Of a stretch of DNA of 32,655 nt, positions 6,961-14,396 are shown piece by piece. The DNA comes from Fibrobacter sp. GTDB lineage: Bacteria; Fibrobacterota; Fibrobacteria; Fibrobacterales; Fibrobacteraceae. The first letter of the stretch is position 1; each line of letters begins with the position of its first letter. The position numbers and the translations under genes are program-made. The stretch is taken from contig JAFXLS010000087.1 in NCBI GenBank assembly GCA_017530965.1, positions 1-32,655 of the forward strand, in the 5' to 3' direction. Under the pieces are notes generated by a model. The model did no database searches. It was not told the origin of the DNA and saw only the letters and a list, made by a program, of their open reading frames with translations.

Positions 6961-8586
6961 CTAAATGAGCTTTTTACGCTTGCTGGCTGGCAACAGGTGG
7001 AGCTCTTCTTCGCGGTATTTTGCCACCGTACGGCGAGCCACCTTGATCCCCTGTTCCATCAGTTTGTCTGCAATGGCCTGGTCAGAAAGGGGCTTTTTCT
7101 TGTCTTCTTCGTCCACCAACTTCTTGATGGCATCCAGAATGGTTGCCGAGCTGAGTTCCGCGGCATCAGGCGAAGAATCCTGCTTGACACCCGAGGTAAA
7201 GAACTGCTTGAGTTCGAAAATGCCGTAAGGCGTATCCACGTACTTGCCGTTGACCGAACGGTTCACGGTACTCACATCGCGCTTGATATCGTCGGCAATG
7301 TCCTGCTGCACCATGGGCTTCAGGAATGCCGGGCCCTTGGTGAAAAAATCCTTCTGGCGCTTGAAAATCGCACGCATCACCAGTTCCATTGTGGTGTAGC
7401 GGTTATCCAGCGCCTTAATGAATTCCACCGCCTTGAACAAATGAGTGCGCACGTAATCCTTGTCGGACTTGGATGCACCCTTGTCATCGAGGATGGCCTT
7501 GTAGGTCTGATTGACCCGGAGCCTTTTCTGCACCGAAGAACGCACCGATTCCACTTCCATACGGCCATGCTTGTCCACCACCTTGAGGTCTGCGGCAATG
7601 GTCTGCACGCGGGAATTGGACAGCTGAAAACCCGGATGGGGATTGAGCTTTGCGAAACTTGCCACCGCACGTTGCACATCTTCGGTAGAAACGCCTAAAG
7701 CCTTACCAATTTTAGCATAACGTAACGCCAGCAGATCGTCGTAGCACTTTTCAAGAATCTTGATACCCAACGGCGGGAAACTCGGGAGTGCATAAGCCTG
7801 AATCAAGAAGCATTCCCGCTGGTTGCGGGCACCGATTCCACGGGGGTTAAAGCCCTGCAGCACATGCACCGCCTCGCGCACCGGCAAGGAACATTCTTCC
7901 AGCGGAACCTCGTTACGGAGCATGGATTCAATTTCGTTAATGTACGGGTCTTCGGACAGACGCAAGGGAGTTTCATCGAGGGTCGCCTCTTGCAAGAAAC
8001 CGTTCTCGTCCAGCGAATCAATCAGGTACTCCACCAAGGAGCGGAATTTCTTTTCGGAACAGTTGCTCTGGGCAAGCTGTTCCAACTGTTCGCGGGAACC
8101 CGACCAGAGCAACAGCTGGTCACGCAACTTGTCCTGAAGGCTCTTGCCGTGATCCTTGATGGGGCGGTCCCATTCGTCATCGGAATCGTTACCCACATTC
8201 AAGTCCTTGAAGGGGGCGTCCTCGTTCATGGAGCCGTCTTTCAAGTACTGTTCGTAATTGATATCTTCGCCGCCGTCCAAAAGCGAGCTGTCGCCCATGG
8301 CGCTATCTTCGAGGCTAGAATAATCGCCCGAATCGTAATCGTCGAAGTCATCCTTGACTTCTCGCAGTTCTGCACCGGAATCCGGAAGTTCGTCTTCGTG
8401 GACTTCCCGTTCTTCCATGGGAGCGGCATCGTCCAATTCCAGAAGGGGATTGCTTTCCAGCTCTTCTTTGATAGCGGTATCGAGTTCCAGGGAATTCTTC
8501 TGCAGAATGGTTACAAACTGCCTAAGCTGGGGCGAAAGATTCTGCTCCAGTCGCTGATTTGTACCAAGTTGAATTCCGATATCCAC
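6961..8586 (-). CDS. rpoN: RNA polymerase sigma-54 factor
   Basis: A 541-residue sigma-54. Region I is glutamine- and leucine-rich (QRLEQNLSPQLRQFVTILQ, 11-29, then ELESNPLLE), as needed for activator-dependent control. Residues about 52-140 form a long acidic region II full of D, E and S, which makes the protein longer than the common 450-500 residues. The core-binding and DNA-binding domains follow, and the RpoN box ARRTVAKYR is intact at 517-525, so it should recognise -24/-12 promoters. The start is GTG at 8586 with an AGGGGG ribosome site; it begins 8 nt after lptB. I found no convincing -24/-12 promoter in the window, so its targets lie elsewhere. Confidence 0.97.
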   Translation of the reverse strand: MDIGIQLGTNQRLEQNLSPQLRQFVTILQKNSLELDTAIKEELESNPLLELDDAAPMEEREVHEDELPDSGAELREVKDDFDDYDSGDYSSLEDSAMGDSSLLDGGEDINYEQYLKDGSMNEDAPFKDLNVGNDSDDEWDRPIKDHGKSLQDKLRDQLLLWSGSREQLEQLAQSNCSEKKFRSLVEYLIDSLDENGFLQEATLDETPLRLSEDPYINEIESMLRNEVPLEECSLPVREAVHVLQGFNPRGIGARNQRECFLIQAYALPSFPPLGIKILEKCYDDLLALRYAKIGKALGVSTEDVQRAVASFAKLNPHPGFQLSNSRVQTIAADLKVVDKHGRMEVESVRSSVQKRLRVNQTYKAILDDKGASKSDKDYVRTHLFKAVEFIKALDNRYTTMELVMRAIFKRQKDFFTKGPAFLKPMVQQDIADDIKRDVSTVNRSVNGKYVDTPYGIFELKQFFTSGVKQDSSPDAAELSSATILDAIKKLVDEEDKKKPLSDQAIADKLMEQGIKVARRTVAKYREEELHLLPASKRKKLI

Positions 8587-8594
8587 AAAGCCCC

Positions 8595-9332
8595 CTAACC
8601 TAAGCTAAAGCTATCGCCCAAGTAAATGCGGCGGGCTTCGGGGTCGTTCGCCAAATATTCCGAAGAACCTTCGGTAAGCACCTGGCTCTTGTACATAATG
8701 TAGGCGCGGTCCGTAATCGAAAGGGTTTCACGCACGTTATGGTCCGTAATCAGGATACCCATGCCGCGATCCTTGAGACCCGAAATAATGGACTGGATGT
8801 CCGCCACGGCAATGGGGTCGATGCCTGCGAAAGGTTCGTCCAGCAAAAGGAACGAAGGGTCACTGGCGAGGGCGCGTGCAATTTCCAAACGGCGGCGTTC
8901 ACCACCCGAGCAACTCATGGACTTGGTTTTGCGGATGTGGGTAATCTTGAATTCTTCCAGCAATTCTTCGAGGCGGCGCTTGCGTTCGGAACGCTTCATG
9001 CCCTGGGTTTCAAGAATTGCCATGATGTTGTCTTCGACACTGAGCTTGCGGAAAATAGAAGCTTCCTGGGGCAAGTAACCGATACCCAAGCGAGCGCGCT
9101 TGTACATGGGCTTGTCCGTCATCTCGATATCGTCGAGGAAAATGTGACCCGACTCCGGACGCACCATTCCCACGATCATGTAGAACGAGGTGGTCTTGCC
9201 AGCACCGTTGGGGCCCAGGAGTCCGACGATTTCGCCCTGGGACACGCGAATGGATACGTCGCTCACCACCTGGCGACCGCCATAGACCTTTCTCAGGTGT
9301 TCCGTGCGTATGGTACTAACAAGATTCTTCAT
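8595..9332 (-). CDS. lptB: LPS export ABC transporter ATPase LptB
   Basis: A 245-residue cytosolic ATPase that powers lipid extraction from the inner membrane by the Lpt machine. It has Walker [10 protein letters not shown] (40-48), Q-loop YLPQE, signature [10 protein letters not shown] (141-150), Walker [11 protein letters not shown] (161-170) and a switch histidine in ITDHNVRE. The [11 protein letters not shown] and FAGIDPIAV wording is diagnostic for LptB among ABC ATPases. It lies between lptA and rpoN with short gaps, the order seen in proteobacteria. The permease partners LptF and LptG are not in the window. Confidence 0.95.
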   Translation of the reverse strand: MKNLVSTIRTEHLRKVYGGRQVVSDVSIRVSQGEIVGLLGPNGAGKTTSFYMIVGMVRPESGHIFLDDIEMTDKPMYKRARLGIGYLPQEASIFRKLSVEDNIMAILETQGMKRSERKRRLEELLEEFKITHIRKTKSMSCSGGERRRLEIARALASDPSFLLLDEPFAGIDPIAVADIQSIISGLKDRGMGILITDHNVRETLSITDRAYIMYKSQVLTEGSSEYLANDPEARRIYLGDSFSLG

Positions 9333-9365
9333 AAGGACTGCTCAGCTCTAATATTCATCAATAAT

Positions 9366-10649
9366 TTATAAATCTTTAGGCGAGGCGTTCTGCTTGCCGC
9401 GCATTTTTTTTATCATATTCAATTGGGCTTTCATCATTTCAGATTGAGGCTTATCACCTGTTTCCACCTTAAGTGAATCCGCCTGAGCCTTCTTGATGCG
9501 CTGTTCCTTTTCCATATCGATGTAACGGCCGCTAGCCATAGCCGCAGCCCCCAAAAGCTTCAGGGACTTCACCGCATTTTTCTGGGCATCGAACACGATA
9601 TGGATGGTATCTCCCGTAGCTTCGTTCTTGCCCGAAACAGAACGATCCTTCTTCACGTAGAAATAGGTGCTTTGGGCCTTGCCCGAAACAATGGCCCGGT
9701 CCATCTTGCCCTGATTAAAGTACAAGTCCAGCCTATCGCCGTCCATCAGGTTGCGGTATTCCTTCAGGTCCGTTTCGTAGAAGAATCCCCGCGCGTTCAG
9801 GTTCACGTAAAGACGTTCAATCTTGTCATTGCTGAATTGTGCGTAAAGGGTGTCGCCAAAAGCTTCGGTCACGCTGCCGGGAGCATTCTTCTTGGGTTCC
9901 TCTTGCTGGATACCATGGGCATTGCGAATCACCAAAGCCGACTTCAGGGACTTACCCGTAGAATCCAGCACCAGGAAAATGGAATCCCCCGTAAGGTGGT
10001 AATTCTTGAGATCGCATGTGGGATGACCCTTCATAGAAAGCCAATTGTTCTTGCGGTCAAAGTACCCCGTATCGCAAGTCACCACCATTTCGTTCTGCGT
10101 CACCTTCACCTGGTCGAAAGCCTGGGCGAAGGCATCTTTCTTATTGTAAATAATGCGCTTGGCGGAAATCGTCACCGTATCGATTTTCCCCTTTTTCTGC
10201 TTTTCGAACTGATAAAGCATGGGCTTCTGGGGCATGGTGAGAATTTCTTTCTCTCGGTCGTATTCCAGGTATTCGCCCGTAAACAAGTAGCTGTTCGCAG
10301 AATCGCCTGCGTGGACATTGCCCGAAGCTGTCGCAATGGCGCTCTTTTTCTGGTACAGGCCGTTTTCGGCCTGGATATAGCCCGAAGGGTGCGTAAAGAG
10401 GAAGCCGCCATTGCACTGCACGGTTTCGGCGGTCTTGTGCCAAAAGGCGCGTTGCGTGCGGAACTGGATGCTGTCATGGACGAAATGCACTCGCCCTTGC
10501 AGCAAGAGCGTTCCGCGCTTGCGGGCGACAGCAAGGCTGTCGGCATGTTTCATGATCAAGGGCGAGGACTGGGCAGCAGCGCTAGTTGCAAGAAGGGCGA
10601 CCAGGAGCAGCGACAAGAGCCAAATTTTGCGGGAGAACGATTTCATCAT
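9366..10649 (-). CDS. lptA: LptA/OstA-type periplasmic lipid-bridge protein, enlarged
   Basis: A 427-residue exported protein with a signal peptide (about 1-26, ending AAA before Q27). The rest is beta-strand rich in the OstA style: repeated short strands such as GRVHFVHDSIQFRT, CNGGFLFTHPSGYIQAENG, ATASGNVHAGDS, RIIYNKKDAFAQAFDQVKV and AIVSGKAQSTYFYVKKD. LptA bridges the periplasm as a beta-jellyroll fibre. The E. coli protein is about 185 residues, so this one has about twice the folded length and could span the periplasm with fewer copies. The C-terminus is charged and helical. Its ATG overlaps the lptC stop as ATGA, so translation is coupled. Family placement rests on strand pattern and context rather than one motif. 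Confidence 0.8.
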   Translation of the reverse strand: MMKSFSRKIWLLSLLLVALLATSAAAQSSPLIMKHADSLAVARKRGTLLLQGRVHFVHDSIQFRTQRAFWHKTAETVQCNGGFLFTHPSGYIQAENGLYQKKSAIATASGNVHAGDSANSYLFTGEYLEYDREKEILTMPQKPMLYQFEKQKKGKIDTVTISAKRIIYNKKDAFAQAFDQVKVTQNEMVVTCDTGYFDRKNNWLSMKGHPTCDLKNYHLTGDSIFLVLDSTGKSLKSALVIRNAHGIQQEEPKKNAPGSVTEAFGDTLYAQFSNDKIERLYVNLNARGFFYETDLKEYRNLMDGDRLDLYFNQGKMDRAIVSGKAQSTYFYVKKDRSVSGKNEATGDTIHIVFDAQKNAVKSLKLLGAAAMASGRYIDMEKEQRIKKAQADSLKVETGDKPQSEMMKAQLNMIKKMRGKQNASPKDL

Positions 10650-11464
10650 TCGTCCCTCGGCTTTGCTTTGGCGCGAAGTCCCCTGTTCCTGATTTTCGAC
10701 AGGAACTCTTGTTCTGCCTTGGTGGGGGCAGGATTTTCGGCCTCTTTCGAAGTATCAGCTTTTGCAGGAGCGGAAGGTGTTAAAGTTTTTACCGGCAAAG
10801 GCGCAGCCGGTTTGGCCGGAGCAGCCGTTGCGGCCGTTGAAGATGCAGGAGCCGCTGCGGCCTGGGCGCTATCGCGGGATTCAATTTCTTTTGCCTGGGA
10901 CTTGTCTTCTTCCTTGAGGCGACGGGCGGCATCCTGGAAAATACCCGTGACACTGGAAAGAATGCGCCAGTTATCCATATGGGCGTCACTTTCAAAGCCT
11001 CGGCCCTGCAAAACGTCGCCTTCTTCGCTGACCACGCGGACATAGCTTTCCGTTTTAACCAGGTTATCTTTCTTGTTCCAAATCAAGGAGTCCGAACGTA
11101 CCGAAGCGCCCTTAGGCGTAAGGGCGTAAACGTGGCCATAGGCATACACGTAGGTAAACTTCAAGTCCATGCGGCCGGAATCGGCACGCAAGAATGCGGT
11201 TCGTTCTCCCAGGGAATCGTAGATATCCACCAGCACCGGGCGCACAAAGACCACTTCCTTGTCACCCCAGCGTTCCAAATAGGCGGTTTTCAGTTTCCAA
11301 GCCAGCACACCCTTGTCGTAGCTGTCCATGAGGGTTGTGTCGGTAAAAAGCATTTCGGGGCGTTCAACCTGCAACCAGGGCTTTTCTTCTTCAATTTCTT
11401 CGCAAGCGGTCATCAACAGACCGATCAGCAATAAAGGTATCAACGCCCACTTTTGAAGAATCAT
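10646..11464 (-). CDS. lptC: LptC-related lipoprotein
   Basis: A 272-residue protein starting at the ATG at 11464. Residues 1-20 form a lipoprotein signal ending MTA before C21, so it is probably lipid-anchored and not held by a membrane helix as in E. coli LptC. The two residues after the Cys are both glutamate, which by analogy with the E. coli Lol rule might favour inner-membrane retention. Residues about 30-185 carry LptC/OstA-like strands (AYLERWGDKEVVFVRPVLVD, RADSGRMDLK, YAYGHVYALTPKGASVRSDSL, VLQGRGFES). Residues about 200-255 are rich in Ala and Pro, then a basic tail. It heads the lptC-lptA-lptB-rpoN run. There is no Shine-Dalgarno sequence; a TATATTTG box ends just upstream of the ATG. 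Confidence 0.82.
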   Translation of the reverse strand: MILQKWALIPLLLIGLLMTACEEIEEEKPWLQVERPEMLFTDTTLMDSYDKGVLAWKLKTAYLERWGDKEVVFVRPVLVDIYDSLGERTAFLRADSGRMDLKFTYVYAYGHVYALTPKGASVRSDSLIWNKKDNLVKTESYVRVVSEEGDVLQGRGFESDAHMDNWRILSSVTGIFQDAARRLKEEDKSQAKEIESRDSAQAAAAPASSTAATAAPAKPAAPLPVKTLTPSAPAKADTSKEAENPAPTKAEQEFLSKIRNRGLRAKAKPRDE

Positions 11465-11470
11465 AGGCCA

Positions 11471-11476
11471 AATATA
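11471..11476 (-). promoter_or_regulatory. TAnnTT box of the lptC-rpoN run, 6 nt from the ATG
   Basis: TATATT, extended to TATATTTG on the minus strand, matches the TAnnTTTG element described for Bacteroidetes promoters. Only six bases separate the hexamer from the lptC ATG. Confidence 0.55.
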
Positions 11477-11491
11477 GATAATTTGATTTTC

Positions 11492-11497
11492 TATTTT
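11492..11497 (+). promoter_or_regulatory. TAnnTT box of the divergent phosphatase-fold gene, 6 nt from the ATG
   Basis: TATTTT is followed by six bases and the ATG at 11504. It lies inside the 39-nt space shared with lptC, so the two divergent promoters overlap. Confidence 0.45.
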
Positions 11498-11503
11498 ATT
11501 CGC

Positions 11504-13519
11504 ATGAAACTCCGTATTATTGAATTTTTGAAGAATGTAGCAACCGGGCTTATCCCTTTGCAGAACCTGGTCTTGATTTCCCTTGCGGCGTGGGTGACGC
11601 ATATTGTTCTAAGAGTGTTGCTCCTTTTCCGCAGCAACCCTTACGGATTTCCCTTTGTCAGCAAGCCGGACTGGTTTATTTTCCATGCGGTCTGCATCGA
11701 CTTCATGTGGATCGTGAACGCACTGGTGGTATTCCTTATCATCGGCGCCATCGGCATCAAGATTGCCGATGCGCTGAAAACCGACAAGGCAAAAAAAGCC
11801 ATCCAGAAAACCCTGACGATTTTATACGCCGTATTCCACGGAGTAATCCTTTTCTTTACCCTTCTCGACAATGAAACCCAGCGATTCCTGGGCGGGCACC
11901 TGACCTTCGGACTGGTGGATACCTACAAGGACACATCATCTATCATTGTATTCTACGACTACGTGGCAAACGACTTGTCTGTACCCTATTTGCAGTTTGT
12001 CGTCCTTGTCCTGATGCTTCCCTTGACTTATGTACTCTACAGATTACTCTGCAAATGGTACCGTCCCGCGAACCATTTTTATATGAGAAAATCTGTCATT
12101 GCGATGGTTATTTTCTACATCGCTTCTTATTCGTACGTTTACTTTATATGGACAGGCAGCTCCCGCATGACAAAGCTCTGTCCCGTTGTATCCTTAATCT
12201 ACAAGGACCTATTCGATACCGAAAAATCCGCAGGCATTTCAGATAAAGACCTTGACGCCTATAAGACATCCTATCAAAATTTGTGGCAAAAGATTGAAGG
12301 TGATTCTTTATGGGAGTTCTCTAGCGCCAAGGAAGGAAACGGGCTTCCACTTTACCGTGTACCTAAAGCCGAACTCTTGAACAGCGAAAAGCTCAAAGCC
12401 CAGCGCGAAATGAAGCCCAACTTCATCTTGGTGCTAATGGAATCACAACGCGGCCTTAACACGGGTTACATGAACCCGCAAATACAGCCCTCCCCGACCC
12501 CCTTTATGGATTCTCTCGCCGAACATTCCCATGTATGGATGCGCATGCACACCAGTGGCGTTCCCACGACCGGCGGCGTGCTTTCCACACACATCGGCAT
12601 TCCTGACCATACGGAACTTTCTCAAGCAACAGACCTGGCTCATATCACCCTGCCAAGTTTCGTCTCGACACTTACCGATTCAGGCTACACCACCCACTAC
12701 ATGTCAGCAGCCGATCCCGCTTGGGATAACTTAGGTGTATGGATGGCGAAATGGTACACGGCGCAGCACTACAACCGCAATCGTGAAGACGATTCCACCT
12801 TTATGGACCATGCGATTGAATATGTTCGCGACACGCTTTCAAAAGAAGGAAAGCCGTTCCTTGCGACACTGATGACGCGTTCCAACCACTATCCCTTTAA
12901 CTTTGCCGCAGGCATGACTGACGAAGAAAAGACGAGACCTTTGCAGGAACGCATCAACGTGACGATGGGTTATGCAGACAGACAGCTCGCCCGCTTTATC
13001 CGCGCCGTTCAAAACGAGGAATGGTACCAAAACACCTATGTCATCGTGATGGCCGACCATGGTTTCCCCTTGGGCGAAAACGGAGTTTCTACCATGAGCG
13101 GCGGCGGATACTCAAATGTCAGCTGGATTCCGTTCTTTATCCACGGAAAGGGCTTAGAAGCCACTCGTGACACGATGACCGCAGCCCAAATCGACATTGC
13201 GCCCACCGTGCTTGAACTGGCCGGATTCGCCGTACCGAACATCTTTATGGGACACAACCTGCTGCGTGGTGGCGATACAGGACTTTCGCTCGGCGCCTAC
13301 TCCGGCTATGCGGCCATCGGATTCGACGGCTATCGCTTTATTGCAAAGTACCCCGCACAAGACGAAACGCATCTCTTTGCAGAAAACGACCTCCGTCAAG
13401 AAAAAGAAATCACCGGTAGCAACAAAAACGAAGAGAGCCGCACCATAGAAACCTATTTAGGGGCGACTCTCGATACTTTGCTGAAGATTTCGAATTACAG
13501 CTTGGAAAAGGGTCTATAA
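11504..13519 (+). CDS. LTA synthase-family membrane phosphotransferase/sulfatase (A)
   Basis: A 671-residue inner-membrane enzyme. About five membrane helices fill residues 15-220, and the rest is an alkaline-phosphatase-superfamily domain in the periplasm. Family residues are visible: metal ligand E313 in VLMESQRG, the nucleophile threonine in SGVPTTGG (T355/T356), H462 in RSNHYPF, and the metal pair D518/H519 in VMADHGFP. Relatives move phosphoglycerol or phosphoethanolamine from a phospholipid to a glycan or lipid. The donor and acceptor here are unknown. I use the ATG at 11504 because it begins the hydrophobic N-terminus; an in-frame ATG at 11453 would overlap the lptC start. Its stop overlaps the convergent gene by 6 nt. 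Two distant paralogues lie at 20830-24716. Confidence 0.85.
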   Translation: MKLRIIEFLKNVATGLIPLQNLVLISLAAWVTHIVLRVLLLFRSNPYGFPFVSKPDWFIFHAVCIDFMWIVNALVVFLIIGAIGIKIADALKTDKAKKAIQKTLTILYAVFHGVILFFTLLDNETQRFLGGHLTFGLVDTYKDTSSIIVFYDYVANDLSVPYLQFVVLVLMLPLTYVLYRLLCKWYRPANHFYMRKSVIAMVIFYIASYSYVYFIWTGSSRMTKLCPVVSLIYKDLFDTEKSAGISDKDLDAYKTSYQNLWQKIEGDSLWEFSSAKEGNGLPLYRVPKAELLNSEKLKAQREMKPNFILVLMESQRGLNTGYMNPQIQPSPTPFMDSLAEHSHVWMRMHTSGVPTTGGVLSTHIGIPDHTELSQATDLAHITLPSFVSTLTDSGYTTHYMSAADPAWDNLGVWMAKWYTAQHYNRNREDDSTFMDHAIEYVRDTLSKEGKPFLATLMTRSNHYPFNFAAGMTDEEKTRPLQERINVTMGYADRQLARFIRAVQNEEWYQNTYVIVMADHGFPLGENGVSTMSGGGYSNVSWIPFFIHGKGLEATRDTMTAAQIDIAPTVLELAGFAVPNIFMGHNLLRGGDTGLSLGAYSGYAAIGFDGYRFIAKYPAQDETHLFAENDLRQEKEITGSNKNEESRTIETYLGATLDTLLKISNYSLEKGL

Positions 13520-14392
13520 AAACAAGCGTCTAAAGAAGTTGATGATGCCAGCGGGAACCCTATAGCGGTATCCCCGGCAATCCACAACCATCACGCCCTT
13601 ATACATGTTGAACGTATGGAAGGCAACCTTCATAGTCGGGTGCGGAGAAGATTTTCTCCACAGTTCCTTAAAGACGAGGCCTTCTGAAGATTCTTCAACT
13701 TGCTGGAAAGATATGGCATGGCCATATTCCACATTACATTCCTGGGCTGGGCGATAAATTTTTCCCTTATATTCAAACCAATCGCCCGCATTTCGGGCAA
13801 TGTTTTCAGGGAAATGGTATTCCTTCACCTTAGTGTACATTCCAGCTTCGTTCACTTCATATACACCTAGCGTGGATCCATTCGGCGTCGGCATCTCCGT
13901 GGAATAAATCTGTTTTTTGCCGAACAATTCCGTATAGACCGCATCCGTAAGGAGAGCGTCGCTAATCGGTTTTCCATTCACCAAAGCAGGCTTTTCCAAG
14001 TCCAATTCGTATAGCTTCAGGCCACCACCCTTGAAATTTTCAGGGTAAACCAGAATTTTATCGCCCCTACGAATAATTGCCGGGAAACTGAGGTGGGAAT
14101 CCAGCTCTAGGATGGTATCTACCTTGAGAAGGCTATTGCTCGCCTTATCAATGGTAAGCATAGCAAGGCGGCCTCTCTTGTGAGGATAGTAGTATTCTTC
14201 GACTAAGACATATATCTTGTCATCCGTAACATCGAGAATGAAAGGATCCGCAAACCACCGATCCTTACAATTGTGGTTCAACCACCTGATTTTCAGCGGT
14301 TCACCACCAATGACTTCATCCAAGGTGTTCTCGACAAAACCGATGTTCCAAACACCTTGCATGATGCTACGGTATAACTCAATGAATCTCAC
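13514..14392 (-). CDS. Beta-propeller-like protein (GH43-like / GINT N-terminal-like)
   Basis: A 292-residue soluble protein of uncertain role. The segments RWFADPFILDVTDDKIYVLVEE (from about residue 45), GRLAMLTID, HLSFPAIIRRGDKILVYPE, GGGLKLYELD, AVYTEL and AGDWFEYKGKIYRPAQ look like successive blades of the five-bladed propeller seen in GH43-like folds and in the N-terminal domain of glucosamine inositolphosphorylceramide transferase. ADPF is the most typical mark. No signal peptide or membrane helix is seen. It starts with GTG, and its AAGGAG ribosome site is formed by the last codons of the RND gene 4 nt upstream, so the two proteins are made together and are likely to work on the same glycolipid. 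The stop overlaps the convergent gene by 6 nt. The fold call is moderate and the function is unknown. Confidence 0.6.
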   Translation of the reverse strand: MRFIELYRSIMQGVWNIGFVENTLDEVIGGEPLKIRWLNHNCKDRWFADPFILDVTDDKIYVLVEEYYYPHKRGRLAMLTIDKASNSLLKVDTILELDSHLSFPAIIRRGDKILVYPENFKGGGLKLYELDLEKPALVNGKPISDALLTDAVYTELFGKKQIYSTEMPTPNGSTLGVYEVNEAGMYTKVKEYHFPENIARNAGDWFEYKGKIYRPAQECNVEYGHAISFQQVEESSEGLVFKELWRKSSPHPTMKVAFHTFNMYKGVMVVDCRGYRYRVPAGIINFFRRLFL

Positions 14393-14396
14393 CCGA

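Noticed and set aside
9600-11045. A 481-codon open frame antisense to lptA and lptC
   Set aside because: It spans two genes with recognised signals and coupled starts; its translation is low-complexity and without known motifs.
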